A stretch of DNA of 64,000 bases from Eonycteris spelaea (taxonomy: Eukaryota; Chordata; Mammalia; Chiroptera; Pteropodidae), in NCBI GenBank assembly GCA_003508835.1, contig PUFA01000034.1, positions 3,994,501 to 4,058,500 of the forward strand, given 5' to 3'. This document shows, piece after piece, positions 36,900 to 48,359 of the stretch. How positions within the stretch are numbered: the stretch's first letter is position 1; each line of letters begins with the position of its first letter. The position numbers were made by a program, and so were the translations under genes. The notes beneath the pieces are model-generated. The model was not told where the DNA came from. It was given only the letters and a program-made list of their open reading frames with translations, and did not search any database.

Positions 36900-37790
36900 C
36901 TCGTGCTTTTCGTTCTAAGGTGGCTGCAAAGGCCAAAAACACCCACCTGCACCTGCAGCCAAGAGCTTGTGCCTCCTGGAACCCTGAAAGCATCAAATCT
37001 GGGTGTGACAGAGGAAAAGAAACAGAGGGGACCGATGCATGTCCGGGCACAGACCACATAAAGGACTCCGCCATGACCAGTATGATCTCGGTGGCCAGAT
37101 CACCTGTCCAACCCACACTCAAAACACACTGTTCTGCCGACAGGAAACGGTTATCACACACACATTGATCTCCACCTTCACCCAACCGCTCACCTCTAAT
37201 TCAGGGGCCTTTCAGTTTCAACCATATTCATTTTATGCATGGTTTGAATTTCTAAGAGCAATGTGATTGGAAATTATCAATATAGATGTTAAAATGTTTA
37301 AAGGTCTGCTGATGATTTTTGTTTCTAGTTTCTCAGACTGTGTGTCACGTATCTACTGCAAACATCATTATAAAGGAATTGGAAGTATATTAAATATAAC
37401 TGGGTACATCTGGGTGCTGCTAATAAATGGTAATCGTATTATCCTGAGTAATCCATATTATGAGAATAAGGGGTCCTATCTGGTCCAAATAATGTTTCCT
37501 CCACCTTTCTAATATGTACTGTCCAAATAAGGCTAACATAATCACGAAGCCCATACCGATGTAAGATTCCATCTTTTAGATTTTGAAAAGAAAAAAGTAC
37601 CATCATTAATTTAGTAAGTAGTCAATTGAAAAGAAATGATGGTTCACTGTCCCACTCTACCCTGCTCTCACCAAGCCTTGGTGTTTTGTTGGTCCCATCA
37701 TTTTTACTGTCTAGAATAGATTGTTCTCTTTTCTCCTCTGGTTCTCGCTTGTTGGTCCTGGGACCTGAAATTCCTTTTCTTCTTCTGCTC
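36900..37790. other. SP110 intron 5, nothing assigned
   Basis: No recognised gene or repeat. Open frames on both strands here are short and show no domain. Confidence 0.35.
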
Positions 37791-37792
37791 AG

Positions 37793-37876
37793 TGTCCAGT
37801 GACAACCTAACCTCCCAAATAAAGGGAGAAGAAGGTGCTCGAGAGATGTGCCATGCTCCCTCAGCCAGCGTGCCAG
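37793..37876 (+). CDS. SP110: SP110 exon 6: acidic linker, donor site lost
   Basis: The acceptor ttctgctcag is followed by SSDNLTSQIKGEEGAREMCH and APSASVP, aligning with human ASDNLIPQIRDKEDPQEMPH. The expected end CCAG is followed by attatc instead of a GT donor. A single G-to-A change at donor position +1 would give this. The exon could be skipped, which from phase 1 to phase 1 would keep the frame. Confidence 0.65.
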
Positions 37877-37879
37877 ATT

Positions 37880-39175
37880 ATCTTGATTTGGACAACTTAA
37901 GTCCACCTTAATATTCAGGTCTACAAAAAGGAGAAGCCATTGGAATCTTCTAAGGACGGGGCTCCCCTCATTTCTCTCAACCACCATTGTGGTCTGGCTT
38001 CCAGCTGTTTACCCAGCCATTGGGAACTTAGGCAGGAAACCCTAGCTCCTGGAGGTGGGGACCAATGACTAGGCAAGGGAGCCCCACTGGTACCCACTAG
38101 ACTTGGACTTAGATGCTACCAAGGATTCTGCAAATGGAGGACACTTATCTGCCAGAAGGCATTTTGGCAGGAACCCCGGGACAGCACAAAGGACTGAGCT
38201 AGGACAGGACTGTGTCCCTCAGCCCGTCTCCAAGGTCACTCAATAAGGTAAAGCTCAAAACTGCTCCAACTAAATGCAAAGCAAGCAAAAACACTGTGTG
38301 GCCCTAACACAGAGTGGATGCTCCCCAGACATGGATGGTCACCCTTCCCAACTCCCACCCTGACTGTGTGGAACTTTCACTCCCAACCCTCAAAATTTCT
38401 ATGTTTGGGTTTTTAAAAATTGGTATCATTAAAAATTTTTGAAATGCAATAAATTACTTAAAAAGTTTAGCAACTGCTTGCCACCTACCTCAGTTAACTG
38501 TTCCTAAGTAGGCCAGAATTTAAGACAGATGTCACAGCATTGTGTAAACAAGAAGGTGACAGCCTTTCCTGAGATGGGCCTTTATCTGTTATGGCTTCAA
38601 GCCCTTCTGTCTTACTTAGTGCAGCAGAAACGAAGAATTTTGTATTTCTTTGCTGTTAACAAGTGTTAGCAAGTACAGGGTGGCTGCTCCTTGCACAGTC
38701 CTTGTGCACAGAGGTGTGAAAGGCTCTAAGCCTCCTTCACTACATCCCAAGGTGAAATAATCACAGACAGAGGGAGTTAAAAATATCCATTCACAGACAT
38801 CTAGGCAATCACATGTATTTTTCATATGGCAGACACTGTCTCTCTCACTGCGGCCATCAGAATTCAAGCTCTCCACTTACGCTGACCTCAGCCTCATTCC
38901 CTGAGTGAGGGCTGCTTAGACCCTCTCTACTTCTCTTCCACTGAGTAAGGGTAACCCACCTAAATGGGCCAAACTGAGCCCTTCTCTGCGGAGCAGTGGT
39001 TCCTGGCCCTGTGATAGTCACACAGGTCACAGTAACCACAAGTCGATTGAAATCAAGGGAATGGGCAGGTCCCTGGTCCTGGGCCACACATATTCTCCTG
39101 TCCCCACTGAGTTCCCTCAGCACTTTCTCTCTAGTCCATTCTGGACTCTGAAATGAATTCTGTTTCCTTTGTCAG
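37880..39175. other. SP110 intron 6, nothing assigned
   Basis: Unremarkable intronic sequence; I could not assign an exon or a named repeat. Confidence 0.35.
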
Positions 39176-39252
39176 TGGTAAGAAATGATTCTCCTGAACC
39201 AAACGATGCCAAAGAGCTCCAAGAGGCGTCCAGCGCAACTCCCAAAAAAAAG
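39176..39252 (+). CDS. SP110: SP110 exon 7: acidic linker (ends in A run)
   Basis: Acceptor ctttgtcag; encodes VRNDSPEPNDAKELQEASSA and TPKKK, aligned with human IRDNSPEPNDPEEPQEVSST. The exon ends in eight A's (39,244-39,251) and G, donor gtaagg. This leaves phase 0, but the next exon requires phase 1. One missing A would account for it. Confidence 0.8.
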
Positions 39253-39304
39253 GTAAGGAGTGCCTTTCTCCTGTAGATGTCAGGAGGGGAATTTGGAGTT
39301 GCAT

Positions 39305-39306
39305 TC

Positions 39307-39349
<43 letters not shown>

Positions 39350-39350
39350 A
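39305..39350. repeat. (GTT)n microsatellite
   Basis: About 14 consecutive GTT units directly after exon 7. The polyasparagine reverse-strand frame here is an artefact of the repeat. Confidence 0.95.
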
Positions 39351-39699
39351 TCATACCTTATCATGAGCCTCGCTATGTGATTGTAGTCATGATGCTCGAT
39401 ATAATGTGTTTCCGCAATTCCCATTCGCTACATCTTCTTTTAAAGCCTTCATGAAAATTATAGAGAAATGAGAAGAAATTTAGGGGCATCGATATATGCA
39501 CCCACTGGAATTGCTTGTTCTGAAATCACCAAGATCCCTATATCCACAGCTTCTTAGAGGGTTAGTCATGCAACCTTCTTTAACTGAAAGTTGGTTTCTC
39601 AAGAGGACATTGCTTTTTCTTAAGCATGGCTGCATATTCTCTGCTATCACTTGCCTCATGGTGGAAGGCAGGTTGGATGTATGCCCCTTGCTACCCATT

Positions 39700-40050
39700 G
39701 TCCCCACCAGCTCCTTTGCTCCCCAATTCTCTCTTTTTTTCAGGCTTATCCATTCAAGTGAAACATTCACTCTTTCTTCATCACTATCATCCATTGATTT
39801 CCCGCAACTCCCCAGCAGACCTCAAAAGCCTACTTAAAGTTTTTCTGTCATTTCAAGTCCTGTCATTATTATCCTGGACACCTTCAAGGGACTTGCGGAT
39901 AACAGACCCATCCAACATCTGACCTCTTCAGTCCTTCGTCTGCTCATTTCCAATGACTTTTTCCTCCAGCAATTCTTGGCCTCCCATGCCCAAAGGCAAT
40001 CCACAGGCCCTTTCATCATTCAAGGCTGGTTCAACTTCCCAATAACAAAT
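39700..40050 (+). repeat. Probable LINE-2 fragment
   Basis: Pyrimidine-rich text including gacacctt-type wording and ttcatcactatcatccattg is reminiscent of the L2 coding region. Recognition is tentative. Confidence 0.35.
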
Positions 40051-40060
40051 TTAAGAATTC

Positions 40061-40694
40061 CTTTCTTTCTTTTTTTTTTTTTTACTTTCATTAGCATTTA
40101 TTCGATGCTGAATTTACTCTCGGGCTGTAAGTTTGTTTCTTCAGTTTCTTCTGGGATATCCTTTGCTTCTCTGTGTGATCTCCTCTTCCAGTTTAGGCAC
40201 AACCTGCTGCTTTTCAGCAAGGATCATCTCAGTGTGGCAGGGAGAGCCCAGATAGGGTAAATCCCCTCATGAGCTCTGTAAGTTCGGCGCAGCATCTTGG
40301 GGATTTGTTCTTCTGGGTGTGCTCAGAGACCACAGAACCTACATCTAGACCCTTAAGTTCAGCCTTCCTCTGCATTTGTAAGCATGTGCAGCAAAAATTC
40401 AACACTTGGGTCCACCAAACCAGCATCCAGCCCCACTGTTTGGCCTGGTCCCACCTACCAACTCCAGCATTGTAACGACGGAACAGCACACGTTGCTTCT
40501 GTAAAGTGACATCTTTCAAATACTGTGGCTTTTCGGGTACACATACCCTTGATGGCCTGGACATTTTCACGGGTGTTCCTAAAGTGAACATGAAGATTTG
40601 AATATCTCGATTTGCATGAATTTGTGGGGTTTTCTGGGTCAAGTGAATAGCAGACCATTTTTAGAGGTCACTTCAAGTCGCTTATGAGAAGAGC
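40061..40694 (-). pseudogene. RPL17: RPL17 processed pseudogene
   Basis: The minus strand starts with ATG at 40,658, giving [19 protein letters not shown] and [16 protein letters not shown]. After a frameshift it gives [20 protein letters not shown], then AKQWGW and AELKGLDVGSVVSEH, in the order of ribosomal protein uL22 (RPL17). There are no introns, a poly(A) tract lies at its 3' end (40,068-40,083 as T on the plus strand), and the copy of an 8-base target repeat aagaattc flanks it at 40,053-40,060 and 40,695-40,702. Frameshifts, including RCC/CCAELT changes, make it nonfunctional. It is a LINE-mediated retrocopy in SP110 intron 7, antisense to the host gene. Confidence 0.93.
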
Positions 40695-41399
40695 AAGAAT
40701 TCTTTTTTTTTTTAGCACAAAACCCTTGACATTTACTCCTTGCTGTCATTCAACCTTGACCTCTCCTCCTCAGCCCCATCTTTAAAAATTAATTCAAAAA
40801 TATCTTTTCCTCATTTGCTTTTATGGAGTGTTCCCTCTGTAGCTGTCCTTCAACTTCATTGGACTGACTAGTCCACTGGCCTTTCCCTTTTCCAATCCAC
40901 CATCTGCCTTTCTTCATTTCCCTTCATACCGGCTTAGGGTCCAAGGTTCATTGCTTCAAAAACATTGCCAATACTTAACCTGCCTTGACTCTCTGTCTTC
41001 TCCAGAATGCTCTGGCAAATCTCAGAGGCACCTGTTACTATTTTCTGCATGCTGCATCTGAAAACAGGCACTGCTGGGGAGAGGCACACAGCAGCGGAGT
41101 ACGCCCGCTGTGTCTTCATGATCCCGGTGCAAATGGTACCTCCACACTCTGTGACAATTTCACTTCCTGCCATGTTCCTTTCAGACCCTGAGCTGCAAAC
41201 TTCTGATCTTCTCACTGCCTCCCTGTTTGTGCAAAAGATTGCTTTTCCTCCTACTGCAATCAGATGGAAATCCCCTTAGTTTGGGGCTACCAACCCCACA
41301 AACCTTATCTGGATCTGCCCCCTCCTCTCTGATTTCCTCCTTCTCTCCCAGGCAACCTTTCCACCTTCCCTAACAGTGTCCACAATTCCTTTTGTCTCC

Positions 41400-41690
41400 T
41401 GAGAATTCAGCATCTTCCTCTCACACAGATCTGCATCCAGCCAATGCCCAAGCCTATCCCAGCCATAAAAGGAACTTCCTCTTGATCCTCACCTCACTTC
41501 AGCTGCCTACACAGCCCTTCCCTCCTCACAACCAAGCTTCTAGAATGAGTTACCTAAATTCATTGTCTCCTTTTCTTCACATCTCTCCCTCTCCTGCCAA
41601 TTTAGGATTTTTTCTCCCCCTATTACTTCATGAAGCAGCATTACCTAAGATCACCAATAACCTTCTGGAAATTGTCAACATATAAGATTG
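41400..41690 (+). repeat. Probable LINE-2 coding-region fragment
   Basis: Segments such as gatcaccaataaccttctgg and cttctagaatgagttaccta are typical of L2 ORF remnants. It ends just before SP110 exon 8. Confidence 0.45.
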
Positions 41691-41741
41691 GCAGATCCAT
41701 GCATGTAGCCGTAAAAGATGATCTGTATTCTTTCTTTTTAG

Positions 41742-41809
41742 GAAAGAAAAGAAAAAGATATAGCTGGTCAACTCCAAGAAATAGACACAAGAAAAAAAAG
41801 GTTCCAAGA
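41742..41809 (+). CDS. SP110: SP110 exon 8: basic nuclear-localisation-type exon
   Basis: Acceptor ctttttag; in phase 1 it encodes GKKRKRYSWSTPRNRHKKKK and VPR. It is nearly identical in pattern to human GKKRKRCIWSTPKRRHKKKS, a lysine/arginine cluster expected to serve nuclear import. The donor is AGA|gtaaga, leaving phase 0, whereas the next exon needs phase 1. One missing G at 41,809-41,810 (AGAG|gtaaga expected) would restore the frame. It follows exon 7, which is also one base short. Confidence 0.9.
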
Positions 41810-41869
41810 GTAAGATGAGAGCACAAGAGAAGGCTGGAGGCAGGAGGCAACCCATGCCTATAGGTCAAG

Positions 41870-42300
41870 GTGTGGGAAGTAGAATTTTATTCTAAATGCA
41901 ATGGGGAACCATTGACGTATTCTATCAGTGAAGTGACACTATCCAACTTAAAACTTGATAAGACTGATTTTGGTGCCATGAAAAGAATAAATTGGAAACA
42001 AAGAATGGAAGCAGGGTGACCATTTGGAGGGCCGATGCCATGAGAGCTGAGAGTGGCCTGGATTCAGAGCTGGCAGTAAAGATAGAGAGAAGAGGGCCAA
42101 TTCAAGATACGTCTGGCAATCAAGTTGGCAGAACCTGATAACTTGGAAGCTGAGGATGAGAGAAAGAATGAGAGAGTCAAGGCTGGCTCTTTGATTTCTA
42201 GCTTAAATGACTGGGTGGATGCAGTGCCTGTTGCTGAGAGAGGGTGCAAATATATTTGGGGAGAAATTTTTAAATTCAGTTTTGACCTGTCCATTTCAAG
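41870..42300. repeat. Ancient interspersed repeat-like block (unnamed)
   Basis: The text tttattctaaatgcaatggg ... gaccatttggagg ... gatgagagaaagaatgagag follows a widespread ancient mammalian repeat that I recognise by wording but cannot name securely. A companion piece occurs at about 44,200-44,520. Confidence 0.35.
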
Positions 42301-44100
42301 AGAATGCTAACCATCCATGCAGTTATGCCAGGGATGTGCTTTGCCAAGAACTGTGAAGGGGTGATGTGTTACCCCACTTGCTCAGGCATGTTCTTTATAT
42401 ATATGACTACTACAGAAGCACAAGTGACCTGGGTCAAGGAAAAGAATTCTTTATTGATATTCACAACCAGTTCAACAGCCAGGATAACACTGCAGCGTTT
42501 GTACCCCACATGCTGACCCACAGGCAGCAAGAATAGAGCTAATAGAACCATTCTGTGTGAGTGGCAGATTACATTCTACGGACGAGGAGGGAGGAATGAT
42601 GGGTTTTCTCTTTTTGCATGGGACAAGGACAGGCATCTTCCTCTCCTTCTGAAAGGAGGATGTTTAAAACTTTCTGCTTTGAAATAGGATTGAAAAACTC
42701 CTGGATCCTCACCCTAATTATTTGGAATTTAAATGTGTTTTTCCAACAATCATAGAAACACTGGGTGTTCTTGTCTTTTACTTAGGATGTCTTCAAAGTC
42801 TTCACCCTTTTGACATGTAATTACCTAAGGCAAGATTGCTCCAGTAGTCCTGGTACTTTGGGACTTAACCTAGGAACCTAGCCCTGGCTATGACCACTTA
42901 GCCATGTCAAGAGATGAGAAGTTTTATTATTCTTTTGGATTAGAGCAATTAACTAGACAAATAACTATAGATCTAATTCTCATAGTATGTGAAAAGTAAA
43001 ATGTTTCTAGGGGAAGTGAAAGCAAACATTCCCTGTATACACTTCCATATCTCAGGAGACTGGGGCTTCTTACGGAAGCACTGAGAACTCAAGGAGGTTT
43101 AATTCTCCGCTGACATGCCAATCTGGCACTCAAGAAAAAATCCAATCTAAAGGTATAAATATGAGTCATTGGCAAAATGGAAGTATCCAGATCCATGGGA
43201 GAAAAGAAGAACCCAGGACTTAGCCCTGCCTTCATAAATCCTAGTAGAAGAGGAATGCAGCCAAGCAGACTGAGGGAAGAGACCAGTGAGGAGGGAGGGG
43301 CACTAGGAGAGAACACATCAGGAAATCAAGAGGGAATAGTTGACTACACTGAGGGATTACGATAGATGCAAAAAAAAAAAAAAAAAGCAGACCTTGGATT
43401 TGACTGCATGGTATCTCTGGAGGACTCCAGGGCAATTTTAGTGGTACCGGAGGCAGAAACCAGCTGCAGCAGGTTGAATAATGAATAGGAGGTGGTAGCC
43501 TACATAGACAACTATAGCAATGAGGGGAAGCACCGAGCAGCAGGTGGCAGCCTAAGCCAATGGCTTAACGCTCCTTTTCCCTGACTTAGTTTGTCCTTAG
43601 CATCATTCCATTGTTCAAAATCACAGTGTTTGGACCCTTTTGAGATATTTCATAGAAGTAAGGTTGTTCTGTGACTTTTCCCCAAGAGTAACTGATCTCC
43701 CTGAGCAGAGAGGAAAGACAAGGTGCTTTCTCCCTCTCACCATGTGTATTTCATATAAGCCTTCTTGATTTAGTGTAAACTACTCAAATTATTCAAGTCA
43801 CACTCCCTAAGCCTTATCAACCACTCTCAAGACTCCAGTAACCACCTCTATGCTGATGACTCTCAAATCAAAATCTCCACCTCAGATTTGTCTTCAAGGA
43901 ACATACAGCCAACTGCATACTAGTCACCCTGTTGGTACATGTCCTGTAGATACTCCAATCTAAATATGTCTAAAATTTAATTCATCATGTTTACCTAAAA
44001 ATGAATCTTCTAGTTATCGTTCAGACCTTGATTCAACAGTGAGTATTAATTCTGTATATATTTGTTCTGAGAGCTGACAGTAGAGTTTTTAAAAAGAGAG
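42300..44100. other. SP110 intron 8, nothing assigned
   Basis: No exon recognised. It contains an 18-base A run near 43,369-43,386 only. Confidence 0.4.
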
Positions 44101-44115
44101 AAAGCAAGAGATGAG

Positions 44116-44196
44116 GGAAGGAAGGAAGGAAGGAAGGAAGGAAGGAAGGAAGGAAGGAAGGAAGGAAGGAAGGAAGGAAGGAAGGAAGGAAGGAAA
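44116..44196. repeat. (GGAA)n microsatellite
   Basis: About 19 nearly perfect GGAA units. ETS-type cores are repeated here by virtue of the unit, but no function can be inferred. Confidence 0.95.
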
Positions 44197-44599
44197 GTTC
44201 CTGGAGCTTACATCCTGGTTATGAGAGGGAAAGAATATAAGCCAGAAAGCACATAAACAAGAGAATTTCAGATAGTGAGGACAGGATGAAAGAAGTTTAA
44301 GGATAGAATTATAAAAGTGATTTGCAACTTGGGGGGGAGGTCACTTTAGATTCGACAATTCAGGCAGAGGGACTCACAAGTGAGAAGGAGCTGAGGCTGA
44401 GAGGAATGGCCAATACTGCTGGGTGATGATGAGGAAAGGAGAAGGTGGTACCAGGTGAGAAGTTGGAGAGGGACTAGATTACGTAGGCCTCACAGACCCC
44501 TGGGAAGAATTATTTAACTTACAATGAGTTACCCAGTGGCCAAGCCAAAAACTAAGTCATCCTTGACTCCCTGAGGATCTGCCTTAGTACACTGACAAG

Positions 44600-45140
44600 T
44601 TCTATCCATTCCATCTCTTCTTTTCTAATTAAAATCTCATTATTTCATTCCCATGTTTAAACTTTGGTCATGGCCACCCATTGCTCTTCGCATAATGCTC
44701 ATAGTTCTTAGTGTGACTGTCAAAACTTTTCCAATCGGACTCTTCCTTTCCCCTCCAACTCCATCTCTTTCCAGGCAGGACTCCAACCAACTTCCTTTCC
44801 TCTAAACTCTAGCTCTTAACTTCCTTTCCTCTCATTTCACTTCTCTCTTCTTTGATCCTTGGCACTTTTCTCTCTTTGATTGCTACATCCTTACCCTACA
44901 CTACTTCCCATAAACGTTTGGCTATGTCTCCTATAATCATCACTGGAGTTGGCTTCAGTGTCAACTTCAAGACGGCATCCTCTGACCCCTAAATTTGCTA
45001 AGTTGGTCCCATTGTGTGTTTCTATTAGCATCCAGCACTGGTCCTTTGGGAAGATCCCACATACTCTATTGTATTTACTTATGTAATGTGTCTCTTCTAG
45101 GCTAGGTGGTGATCTCTGGGCACAAATGAGGCATTAATTA
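44600..45140 (+). repeat. LINE-2 3'-end fragment
   Basis: Wording such as catttcattcccatg, ctttggtcatggccaccc, ccaggcaggactccaaccaa and gacggcatcctctgacccc follows L2 3' sequence. Eroded. Confidence 0.5.
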
Positions 45141-45149
45141 TTTCTTGAA

Positions 45150-46070
45150 TTTAAAAAAAATGAGAGAAAGAAACCATATTTCTGCATCCCATAATTTGGA
45201 GAATGATCTGACAAAGGCTAGTTTACAAATGTATTATTGTGCTATGCGAAGGAGTCACAGATACCACTATCAGCACACGGTGCTGATATGAACTGAGGGT
45301 TATTGGAGAGAAATCTCACAGCAGAGAAGCAGAACCCTCACAATCCTCCAAGTTTTTGTTATCCCAAGTTCAGGGCAGACATAGATGGCCTGCATGCCCT
45401 ATGGCCAGCATCCCAGTACTAAGAGGCTCTACATGTTTCTGGGACCAAACAGGAACATTTATGTGACTGTACAACAGCGCATGCTCCCCGGTCAGAGGAG
45501 TGACCTTGCTAGAAAGGGGGAGCCCCTGGGCTCCAAGGCTGGTGACAGTGGTCCTGCCTGGGGATCTCCGACCTGCGGAGACTTCCCCCTGCTAAGCTAC
45601 CAAAAGGAGAAGGAGATACCAGTCCCTTCCAGATTCGTCTTTCTTTCCGTGATATTTAAATGAAAATTTTTACGAGGATATTTCTAAGAGTCACGTTATT
45701 TTATATTTAATTAATCACCTTTATTAAAAATACTAAAAACACCCAAAAAGATATACAAAATTTAGAGGAAAAAAAGAACTCAGTCATGCTGAAAATATAC
45801 TCTCGTATGAAAAAAAAAAAAATGCTATTATTTATTTTTTGTAACAGTTCTCACTTCTCTGAACCCCTCCTTTTGTGATGGGGAAGAACTTTGAACTTGC
45901 CAATTAAAGGCAAATTTTAGGCTCTTTTGGATTGTCCCAGGTTTTTTTTTTTTTTGCATATATATATAAGTATTTATTAACTATCATTATTGAACTCCCT
46001 GCAGGTCCTGGTATTTCCTCTCTAACTTTTTGTCACTCCTGCTTCCTCTGGAAATGGCACTTGGATGTTA
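45150..46070. other. SP110 intron 8, nothing assigned
   Basis: AT-rich segment with A and T runs near 45,810 and 45,942. The 92-codon frame starting at 45,385 has no recognised domain or splice context. Confidence 0.35.
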
Positions 46071-46071
46071 C

Positions 46072-46145
46072 AAAATAAAATAAAATAAAATAAAATAAAA
46101 TAAAATAAATAAAATAAAATAAAATAAAATAAAATAAAATAAAAA
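46072..46145. repeat. (AAAAT)n pentanucleotide microsatellite
   Basis: Pure AAAAT/TAAAA repeat of about 14 units with one four-base interruption. Confidence 0.95.
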
Positions 46146-46659
46146 GCTCACCTGCCAGGAGATGTGGCCGTACCGCGTGTGCAGCCTCCTAGGCCTCCGC
46201 AGAGATATTCTTGTTTCACTGGACCATGGTCACCCTACAGGGACCAGCTTCTGAAGTCTACAGCCAATTAAAATTATGATCTCTTCTTTCAACAATGAAG
46301 CATACTCCCCAAGCACCTTCCACCCTCACCCCCACCATCCCCCACTTGCACATCCTCTCAGTCTCAGCTTCATCCTTCCCTGGAAGATTCCTGCCTCTCA
46401 ATGCCTTGAAACGTTGCCTTTTCCCCCCACTAGATGTACCTAGGGGTCCATGAATCTCTCCCACACCCCATCCAGGCCCTGGGAAACATGAAGAGGACTT
46501 TTATAAGGTCTCTCTGTTGAAAGAAACCACCTGGCCATCTTTACTTGGATGAGGCCACCTCCTGACAGCAGGTGTAACTCAGATAAGAAACAGGAAATAA
46601 GCCCCCCGTGCTCTGGGGTTCTCCCAAATTTATCTGGCTGATTTCAACAGGTTGTACAA

Positions 46660-47110
46660 AGAGTGAGACCAGATGGTGAGTTTGGAGAAATAAGAAAGGT
46701 GCACCTAAGAAAAAATATATAATTACAGAGTAATAGGTGAGGTACGGGGTACAGAGAGCTCAAAGTGTGGGCAATGGGGCATGAAAAAGAAGATCTTAAT
46801 GGGTGTGGGGGAGATCCACTGGGGACCCAGTGAAAACCATTCACAAATCACTTTTGGCCCAGGAACCACCTCACCTGGGCATGGAATCCAAGAGAAGCTC
46901 CAAGAGGTGACAATGACTGAAAGGAAGAACAACTCAACTGGGAATGCAGAAGTGGTGACAAGGGACCAAAAGGCAAGGGACGAATGTGACCAAACATCTG
47001 AACTTGAGGGTAAGGCTGGTGGCAGAAGCTGCCATGTGAAGGCTCAGTGTGGGAGGACCTTTCATGGAGCAGCACAGGGTTAGATAGATGTCTAAAGCTA
47101 ATAAGGAAAA
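46660..47110 (+). repeat. Intragenic duplication, copy A (contains SP110 exon 9)
   Basis: This interval aligns with 53,135-53,640. The matches include the exon and its intronic flanks on both sides: upstream accattcacaaatcact before the acceptor, and downstream gccatgtgaaggctcagtgtggga against gccacttgaaggtctgatgtggga. Confidence 0.75.
46863..47009 (+). CDS. SP110: SP110 exon 9: HGIQEKLQ-type repeat exon A
   Basis: This 147-base exon runs phase 1 to phase 1, with acceptor ttggcccag and donor GAGG|gtaagg. It encodes GTTSPGHGIQEKLQEVTMTE, then RKNNSTGNAEVVTRDQKARD and ECDQTSELEG. Human SP110 has two such exons (GHGIQEKLQVVDKVTQRKDD type). It is intact. It is paralogous to exon 13 at 53,387-53,536. 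Confidence 0.92.
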
Positions 47111-47129
47111 ACGGTGAGGTGTGACAAGA

Positions 47130-47850
47130 GTGAGAGAGAAGTAACAAGTTTAGCCCCAGCCTGTGCCCCTCCAGGCCCACCTGTTAGAATTCAGCAAGCA
47201 ATCCACAGATGCTGTGCTTATAGTTGCCTCAAGAAACCATACCAGAAACCGAGGCCAGCTGCCACTAGTATGAGTTTTGGCTCTGCTCAGCAAGAAGCAC
47301 TTGACTTGCTGAGGACACACCTGTATGTGGCTTGAGTTGGGAGAAGTAGAGTTTCAGGAAATCCTCTGGGTGGAGCAACCTCTTATCCAGGGTGATGAAA
47401 TCTCAGCTATAGCGTGCTGAGTCTGTGCACTGGAAGTGGGGAGATCCAATAGAGGAACAATGGATACCACCAGCACTTCTGTCCCAGAGAGACGCTAGCC
47501 TCTGGCCTTCACTCTGACAACTCAGTGTTCCCCTGTAAGTCCCTGGTGCCCCTGCGCAGCTGAACTGGCGCTGGCACTCAGAGCAAGCAGGTCCGTCTCC
47601 ACGGCCTATTTAAGAAGCGTCTGCAGCGGTCCTCTGTCCCACATAGCCACTGGGGACTGGCAGTCTTACACCCTCATCCCGTCCTACCTCCTCCTGTTGC
47701 AGGGTAATTTCTTATTTCTCTCCCTAGTTGAAGGGCTTGTTCATCTAGATCCTAGGCAACCTTCCTTGCTGTTTGCTCCATGATTCTGTCACAACTTCAA
47801 TTTGGTCACAAGAAGAGATGAACGAAGCCTTTATCGTCTATGCCGTTTTT
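47130..47850 (-). mobile_element. LINE-1 5'-end fragment (5' UTR only)
   Basis: Reading the minus strand from about 47,850, acggcatagacgataaaggc begins the same L1 5' UTR found on the plus strand at 21,748-22,470. The similarity runs for about 700 bases through gcaatccacagatgctgtgc and then stops near 47,130. ORF1, ORF2 and the 3' end are absent. Confidence 0.75.
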
Positions 47851-47899
47851 TTCCTCTTCCTTTTCTAATCTCTTTAATATCTAGCTTATTCAAAGAGAG

Positions 47900-48200
47900 C
47901 TGGACTCATATCTGCTTCTATGCTCGGTTGTGATATGTTGCTTCAGTTGAAATATAGGAAGAAAATCCAGCCTCACACAGATCTATAGTTGAAAAATGTT
48001 GGAGTATTCTAATAATCTTTTGAGATATCTCTGGATATTTATCTTTGATATGACACCAGAACTCAACAAGTTGTAGTTTCTTAAAGGTTAATTGTAATGT
48101 AGAATCTGAAACCGTATCAACGAAATTTTTATACTCTGTTGCAATAAAATACATAATGCTATTTTGCATTTTGAGTAGATCTTCTCATGCAAGATGTATT
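47900..48200 (-). pseudogene. hAT-family transposase C-terminal remnant (ZBED5/FAM200-like)
   Basis: On the minus strand an uninterrupted frame of 83 codons (48,169-47,918) includes STLQLTFKKLQLVEFWCHIK and DKYPEISQKIIRILQHFSTI, then DLCEAGFSSY. This is the hAT dimerisation/C-terminal signature (FWxxIKxxYPELS...LxFSTTYLCEAGFS) seen in domesticated hAT proteins such as ZBED5 and FAM200. Upstream on the same strand, to about 48,360, the frame is broken. It is a relic of a transposon or a retrocopy of a hAT-derived gene in an SP110 intron, antisense to it. Confidence 0.65.
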
Positions 48201-48359
48201 AATATCATGGACATCTGAAAAATACTGGTCACTGAATTCTACAGTGTGTTGCATCTCCAGTCACATAGCATTTTCGTGAGACAACCATGGAACTTCAAGA
48301 TGCAGTGAACAGCTTTGTATGTACTCTTCAGTTTTTCACAAAGAGTATTAAAAGCTGCA

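Noticed and set aside
39131..39424. Polyasparagine protein
   Set aside because: Produced by the (GTT)n microsatellite read on the minus strand.
40229..40658. Functional RPL17 gene
   Set aside because: Intronless, frameshifted and with poly(A) and target-site repeats.
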